Part shown: positions 63,921-64,000 of the stretch, piece after piece
How positions within the stretch are numbered: position 1 is the first letter of the stretch
Layout: every line of letters begins with the position of its first letter
IMG/VR virus record: IMGVR_UViG_3300026097_000876
Location: 1-64,000 of that record
DNA: 64,000 nucleotides
From: a virus
Direction: 5' to 3' (one strand)
The notes under the pieces: model-generated
Told to the model about the DNA's origin: nothing
Database searches by the model: none
The model's input: the letters and a program-made list of their open reading frames with translations, nothing else
Program-made: the position numbers and the translations under genes

Positions 63921-64000
63921 TGATGAATCAATATTTCGTTTACTATGATGGTCGGTTCCAAGGAACTGTGATGGCACTGAGTGAACAGAGTGCAAAGCAA
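63920..64000 (+). CDS. Start of a protein truncated by the window end
   Basis: 27 residues are visible (MMNQYFVYYDGRFQGTVMAL...) with no stop before the window ends. It is coupled to the previous gene. Too short to identify. Confidence 0.55.
   Translation, partial: MMNQYFVYYDGRFQGTVMALSEQSAKQ

Overview
The window looks like part of the genome of a T4-like marine myovirus. Three kinds of evidence support this. Phage genes are present: class Ia ribonucleotide reductase with glutaredoxin, a PAAR spike tip, fibres and a pectate-lyase-fold tailspike, a RecB-like exonuclease and ten tRNAs. TATAAATA-type late promoters sit 20-45 bases before many start codons. Many sigma70-type promoters with an exact 17-base spacer mark early or middle genes. 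Capsid, terminase, portal and polymerase genes are absent, so this is only part of the genome. The host looks proteobacterial. The C4-type ALA synthase and DUF1127 proteins point to Alphaproteobacteria, but SdhB is of the E. coli type, so the host stays open.

Layout. 1-2.5 kb: ten tRNAs plus structured RNA elements, one with its own promoter and terminator. 2.5-6.5 kb: a 2OG oxygenase, ClpP, small membrane proteins and a SprT-like protease. 6.5-11 kb: an N4/N6-type methyltransferase, a methyltransferase-like protein lacking its catalytic motif, and a helicase with a GIY-YIG-like N-terminus. 11-13.2 kb: peroxiredoxin, GNAT, SdhB and rubrerythrin. 13.2-17.5 kb: a CHAP-like lipoprotein, membrane proteins and a large secreted cysteine-repeat protein. 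17.6-23.6 kb: a possible nuclease, the bilin reductase PcyX, heme oxygenase, ClpS, Hsp20, GMP reductase, a 2OG oxygenase and ribosomal protein bS21. 23.6-30.6 kb: lipoproteins, a SleB hydrolase, a thermonuclease and conserved unknowns. 30.6-46.9 kb: cold-shock and histone-like proteins, PAAR, Grx-NrdB-NrdA, tailspike, exonuclease, and a run of proteins with T4-like capsid-targeting N-termini, including a nucleotidyltransferase/ligase-like fusion.

46.9-60.7 kb is of mixed strand: lipase, glycosyltransferase, LpxH-like phosphoesterase, a DUF1127 small-protein operon behind a structured leader, a fibre operon, ALA synthase, YbaN, HNH, YqgE, a small-gene operon and a Calx-beta-like virion protein. 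60.7-61.95 kb is non-coding and dense in repeats: 22-bp iterons, three pairs of DnaA-box-like 9-mers each spaced 11 bp, and inverted repeats. It looks like an origin. 62-64 kb holds small, mostly acidic early genes, each with its own strong promoter and most with a private dyad operator.

How the parts may work together (inference). ALA synthase feeds heme synthesis, heme oxygenase opens heme to biliverdin and releases iron, and PcyX reduces it to a phycobilin. SdhB, ALA synthase and three 2OG oxygenases all touch the 2-oxoglutarate/succinyl-CoA/succinate node. Rubrerythrin and peroxiredoxin could handle the peroxide this produces. NrdAB, Grx and GMP reductase supply nucleotides. ClpP and ClpS redirect proteolysis, and bS21 may retune ribosomes.
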